Assembly: GCA_004556255.1 (NCBI GenBank)
Contig: SFHY01000063.1
Location: 1-7,221, forward strand
Direction: 5' to 3'
From: Lactobacillus delbrueckii
GTDB taxonomy: Bacteria > Bacillota > Bacilli > Lactobacillales > Lactobacillaceae
DNA: 7,221 bases
A model generated the notes under the pieces. That model was not told where the DNA came from. It saw only the letters and a program-made list of their open reading frames with translations, and searched no databases. This document shows positions 4,223 to 7,221 of this stretch, in pieces; the stretch's first letter is position 1; the number at the start of each line of letters is the position of its first letter. The translations under genes and the position numbers were made by a program.

Positions 4223-7006
4223 ATGGCGGATTTTTTTGCCGGCGAAAGCTTCGCGGTCGTTGACTTGGAAACGACCGGGACGCGCAAGGAGGAGGGGGAC
4301 CGGATCATTCAGTTTGGCTGCGCCATAGTCAAGGACGGCGAAGTGGTCAAGACCTATTCCTTCATGATGAATCCCCACCGGGAAATTCCCCTGGCCGTGA
4401 CCAATTTGACCGGGATCGACCAGAAGATGGTGGCCGGCCAGGCTGATTTCAAGCACTATGCTCCGAAGATCCGCGAGATCCTGCAGGATACGGTTTTCGT
4501 GGCTCATAATGTCAATTTCGACTTTCCTTTCTTGAACTACGAATTGACCAATGCCGGCTTTGAGGCCTTGACCTGCAAGGCGGTTGACACGGTTGAACTG
4601 GCCAAGATCGCCTTTCCGACCCTGCCTTCTTACAAGTTGCGGGACTTGACGGCCAGCCTGGAGATCAAGCACGCCAACCCCCACAAGGCGGATTCTGACG
4701 CCTATGGGACAGCCGTCTTGCTCCTAAAGATCATCGACAAGCTGGCTTCTTTGCCCCAGGCAACTTTGAATGTCCTGGGCTCTTTGGCCAGTGGCCTTAT
4801 CCGGGACACGGGGGATGTGATCAAGGTGATTGCTGACCAGTCCCGGCAAAGCAGGCGCAAGCTGCCTAAAGACAAGATACAGGTCCGCAACCTGGTCTTA
4901 AAGAGGCAGGAGATTCCCGCGGTTGAGCATGGGGAAAATGGGCATTTTCCAGTTAAAGACACGGACAAGCGCAAGCTTTTTAAAGGCAAGATCAATTACC
5001 GGCAAGCGCAAGTGGACCTAATCGACCGCTTGCACGACTTTGTCGAAGATTCCGGGCAAAGGGTCATGCTGGCTGAAGCGCCAAACGGGACAGGGAAGAC
5101 TTTTGCCTACCTTTTCGCCTATGCCTACCAGCTCTATTCCGGTAAAAAATTAGTGATTGCCACGCCGACCAAGGTCCTCCAGCAGCAGCTCCTAGACCAG
5201 GAAATTCCCCAGCTCCTGCGGGTTACGGGTCTGGGCTTAAACGCGGAAATGGTCAAGTCCAGCAGCCACTACCTGGATTTGGATGGTTTTGCCCAGACTC
5301 TCTACCAGAATTCGTCCAACAAGGCGACTTTGCTCTTGCAGATGCAGATCCTGGTCTGGCTGACAGAAACAACGACAGGGGATATGGATGAATTGCAGCT
5401 GACCAGCCAGCAGCTGCCGATTTTTAACCAGCTCAAGCACCCCGGGGATGCCCGGGTGGCCAGCCAGTTTGCCAGCGTTGACTTCTGGAACTTGGCCCGC
5501 AGCCGGCAGGAGCAGGCCAATATTTTGGTAACCAACCACGCCTACCTGGTCAACCACTACATGGACTCCATCTGGGGGCAGAACCCTTATCTGGTAATTG
5601 ACGAGGCCCACCGCTTCAGCGAAAACCTGCAGACAGCACGGACGGACTCCCTGCGTTTGGAAGCGATTTGGGGCAGCATCAGTCACCTGCGCAACTTGCT
5701 CTACTTTACGGACAACAACCTGCTCAGGCAAAGTGAGGAAAATGTCCAGCTGCAGTTCATGCTAGACCTCTTGGACCAGGAAAGCCTGGACTTGATTCAC
5801 AGCTTGAACCGGATGCAAAAGTACCTCTACCAGCACAAGGGGCAGGCGATCAGCCAGGTCGTTTTGCCCAATAAGAGCCTGCAGCTGACTATCCAGGGCC
5901 AGGATCTCTTCCCGGAAAACTCTCAGTTCCGGCCACTTCTCAGGCAGTTCCAGCAGCAATTGGAGCAGGTCCGGATCCATACCAACCAGATCCGCTACTT
6001 GCTGGAGCAGGAAAAGGACCGCTTCTTAACTGATGAGGAATCTTTACTGGAAGAATTGAATGACCAGGTCGACCTGCTGGAATACTACACAGAAAAGAGC
6101 TACCAGCTGGCTGACCTCTTGAACCAGCCGCTCTTGGATCATTTGGGCTTCGTGGTCAACGTGACCAATCCCGAAGATGCTCTCAGCAGCAACCTCCACT
6201 GGCTCAGCCTGGACAGTTCTGAAGAATTGCATAAAATTTACGACCGCTTTGACCATATCAGCATGATCAGTGCGACAATAACTAATGACGGCAATTTTGC
6301 CTTTGCCAAGCAGGTCCTGGCCCTGCCAAATTTGGGTGTCTCCTGCTACAAGGGCAAGGCCAGCTTCCCCATGGCTGACCATCTGGAGATTTTGGCCATG
6401 GACGAGGGACAGCCGGAACCAGACAGTCCGCGTTTTTTGGAAGAATTAAAAAATATCCTAACCAAGGACTTAAGCGGGCAAAAGCACGTTTTGTGCCTGT
6501 TTACCAACCTGGACTTGATCAAGCAGCTCTACTTTGAACTGCTGAATGATCCCCGGGTTAAGGACTATGAGCTTCTGGCCCAGGGCTTGACGGGGTCAAA
6601 TGAGCGGATCACCCGCCGCTTTGTCATCGCTGAACGGTCAATCTTGCTGGGGGCGGACAGCTTCTGGGAAGGGGTGGACTTCCACAATTGCGGGATTGAC
6701 CTGGTTATCGCGACCCGCCTGCCATTTGAGTCCCCGGACCTGCCGGAGGTTAGCCTCAGGCAGCACTACCTGGCCCAAAGAGGCTGGGATGTCTTTCAAG
6801 AGGACTCTCTGCCGCGGGCGGTTCTCCGCCTGCGGCAGGGATGCGGCCGTTTGATCCGGGGCGAGGATGATCATGGGCAGTTTTTGATCCTGGATCCCCG
6901 GATCTGGACCAAGAGCTATGGCCCGGCCTTTAGGTCCAGCCTGCCAGCCCCGGTGCAAAAGGTTAAAGCGAGTGAATTAAAAAAGAAGTTGAAGTTCGAG
7001 AGGTAA
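4223..7006 (+). CDS. dinG: DinG-family protein: DnaQ-like 3'-5' exonuclease fused to superfamily 2 helicase
   Basis: This 927-residue protein has the usual two-part layout of Gram-positive DinG. Residues about 8-170 are a DEDDh exonuclease like the DNA polymerase III epsilon domain: VDLETTG carries D14 and E16, HNVNFD carries D100, and the third motif carries H154 and D159. All five catalytic residues are present. The C-terminal part is an XPD/DinG-like helicase: Walker A APNGTGKT 286-293, motif Ia ATPTKVLQQQL from 313, TNHAYL from 437, DEAH 460-463, SAT 683-685, motif V DSFWEGVDF 812-820 and motif VI QGCGRLIR 872-879. There is no cysteine between Walker A and DEAH, so the iron-sulfur cluster of E. 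coli DinG is absent. Staphylococcus aureus DinG of this type was reported to act as an exonuclease without helicase activity, so unwinding cannot be assumed. It is cytoplasmic, with a likely role in DNA repair or removal of damaged or unusual structures. It sits between addA and a YpmB-like gene. Confidence 0.95.
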   Translation: MADFFAGESFAVVDLETTGTRKEEGDRIIQFGCAIVKDGEVVKTYSFMMNPHREIPLAVTNLTGIDQKMVAGQADFKHYAPKIREILQDTVFVAHNVNFDFPFLNYELTNAGFEALTCKAVDTVELAKIAFPTLPSYKLRDLTASLEIKHANPHKADSDAYGTAVLLLKIIDKLASLPQATLNVLGSLASGLIRDTGDVIKVIADQSRQSRRKLPKDKIQVRNLVLKRQEIPAVEHGENGHFPVKDTDKRKLFKGKINYRQAQVDLIDRLHDFVEDSGQRVMLAEAPNGTGKTFAYLFAYAYQLYSGKKLVIATPTKVLQQQLLDQEIPQLLRVTGLGLNAEMVKSSSHYLDLDGFAQTLYQNSSNKATLLLQMQILVWLTETTTGDMDELQLTSQQLPIFNQLKHPGDARVASQFASVDFWNLARSRQEQANILVTNHAYLVNHYMDSIWGQNPYLVIDEAHRFSENLQTARTDSLRLEAIWGSISHLRNLLYFTDNNLLRQSEENVQLQFMLDLLDQESLDLIHSLNRMQKYLYQHKGQAISQVVLPNKSLQLTIQGQDLFPENSQFRPLLRQFQQQLEQVRIHTNQIRYLLEQEKDRFLTDEESLLEELNDQVDLLEYYTEKSYQLADLLNQPLLDHLGFVVNVTNPEDALSSNLHWLSLDSSEELHKIYDRFDHISMISATITNDGNFAFAKQVLALPNLGVSCYKGKASFPMADHLEILAMDEGQPEPDSPRFLEELKNILTKDLSGQKHVLCLFTNLDLIKQLYFELLNDPRVKDYELLAQGLTGSNERITRRFVIAERSILLGADSFWEGVDFHNCGIDLVIATRLPFESPDLPEVSLRQHYLAQRGWDVFQEDSLPRAVLRLRQGCGRLIRGEDDHGQFLILDPRIWTKSYGPAFRSSLPAPVQKVKASELKKKLKFER
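6998..7003 (+). promoter_or_regulatory. Ribosome binding site of the ypmB-like gene, inside the end of dinG
   Basis: GAGAGG ends four bases before ATG 7008 and lies within the last codons of dinG. With the dinG stop at 7004-7006 leaving only one base before the ATG, translation of the two genes is probably coupled. Confidence 0.6.
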
Positions 7007-7007
7007 A

Positions 7008-7221
7008 ATGCTTAACGAAAGAGTCAAAAATGTCCTGCAGTATCTGGCCTGGCTAGTCTTCTTCCTGTTTTTGCTCTACGCGGGAACGGTAGCCGTCGTA
7101 GCTAAGGCGGCCAAGCCATACAGCCAGCAGAAGGAGAAAGTCGCCAAGCTGGTCAAGCAAACTTCCATGAAGCAGATCGACAAGTACTACCACCTGAGAC
7201 GGGGCGTCAAGTCATATTCAG
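7008..7221 (+). CDS. ypmB: YpmB/TseB-like membrane-anchored protein (DUF5590), 3' part outside window
   Basis: The frame is open from ATG 7008 to the window end, giving 71 residues. A short basic N-terminus (MLNERVKN) precedes one hydrophobic segment at about residues 12-32. A charged stretch rich in Lys and Gln follows, then the pattern DKYYHLRRGVKSYS. This is the layout of Bacillus YpmB (TseB): a single N-terminal membrane anchor with an extracytoplasmic domain. In Bacillus, TseB is associated with penicillin-binding protein 2A and cell elongation. The same order, dinG then ypmB, with aspB and asnS usually next, is known in Bacillus and lactobacilli, and supports the call. The start is set by GAGAGG four bases upstream and lies one base after the dinG stop. 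The domain itself is cut off, so the assignment rests on topology, the short motif and gene order. Confidence 0.72.
   Translation, partial: MLNERVKNVLQYLAWLVFFLFLLYAGTVAVVAKAAKPYSQQKEKVAKLVKQTSMKQIDKYYHLRRGVKSYS

Overview
The window looks like a chromosomal segment from a low-GC Gram-positive lactic acid bacterium. The best guess is Lactobacillus delbrueckii or a close relative. The reasons are the addA - dinG - ypmB-like gene order, which is conserved in Firmicutes (in Bacillus dinG and ypmB lie next to aspB-asnS), and coding sequence unusually rich in G/C-ending codons for a lactobacillus. The species call is inference; no marker gene is present.

Region 1-510 is the accessory part. It begins with the 3' end of a gene (stop at 124-126) whose last 41 residues match the C-terminal RuvC-III signature of IS200/IS605-type TnpB/OrfB proteins. 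The position normally held by the catalytic Asp is Asn. About 20 bases later comes a palindrome-rich stretch (146-277). It is placed and folded as expected for the omega RNA (guide RNA) that TnpB genes carry at their right end, with a plausible scaffold/guide boundary near 236/237. From about 278 to 511 the DNA is AT-richer and holds no convincing gene. It contains a weak promoter candidate and a nested inverted repeat (451-495) just upstream of the next gene. The addB (rexB) gene that usually precedes addA is not seen.

Region 512-7221 is a compact same-strand cluster with no terminator between genes. addA (512-4195) encodes the helicase-nuclease subunit of the AddAB/RexAB double-strand-break repair enzyme, with all helicase motifs and nuclease residues intact. 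After 27 bases, dinG (4223-7006) encodes a DEDDh exonuclease fused to a DinG/XPD-like superfamily 2 helicase without iron-sulfur cysteines. One base after its stop begins a membrane-anchored YpmB/TseB-like protein, cut by the window end. AddA and DinG both process DNA ends or unusual DNA structures, so co-transcription is sensible; the YpmB-like gene is a conserved neighbour linked to cell-wall elongation.

The repair genes look ordinary. The region of real interest is the left end: a possibly nuclease-dead TnpB relative with a candidate guide RNA, next to a repair gene that seems to have lost its usual partner and its usual translation signals.
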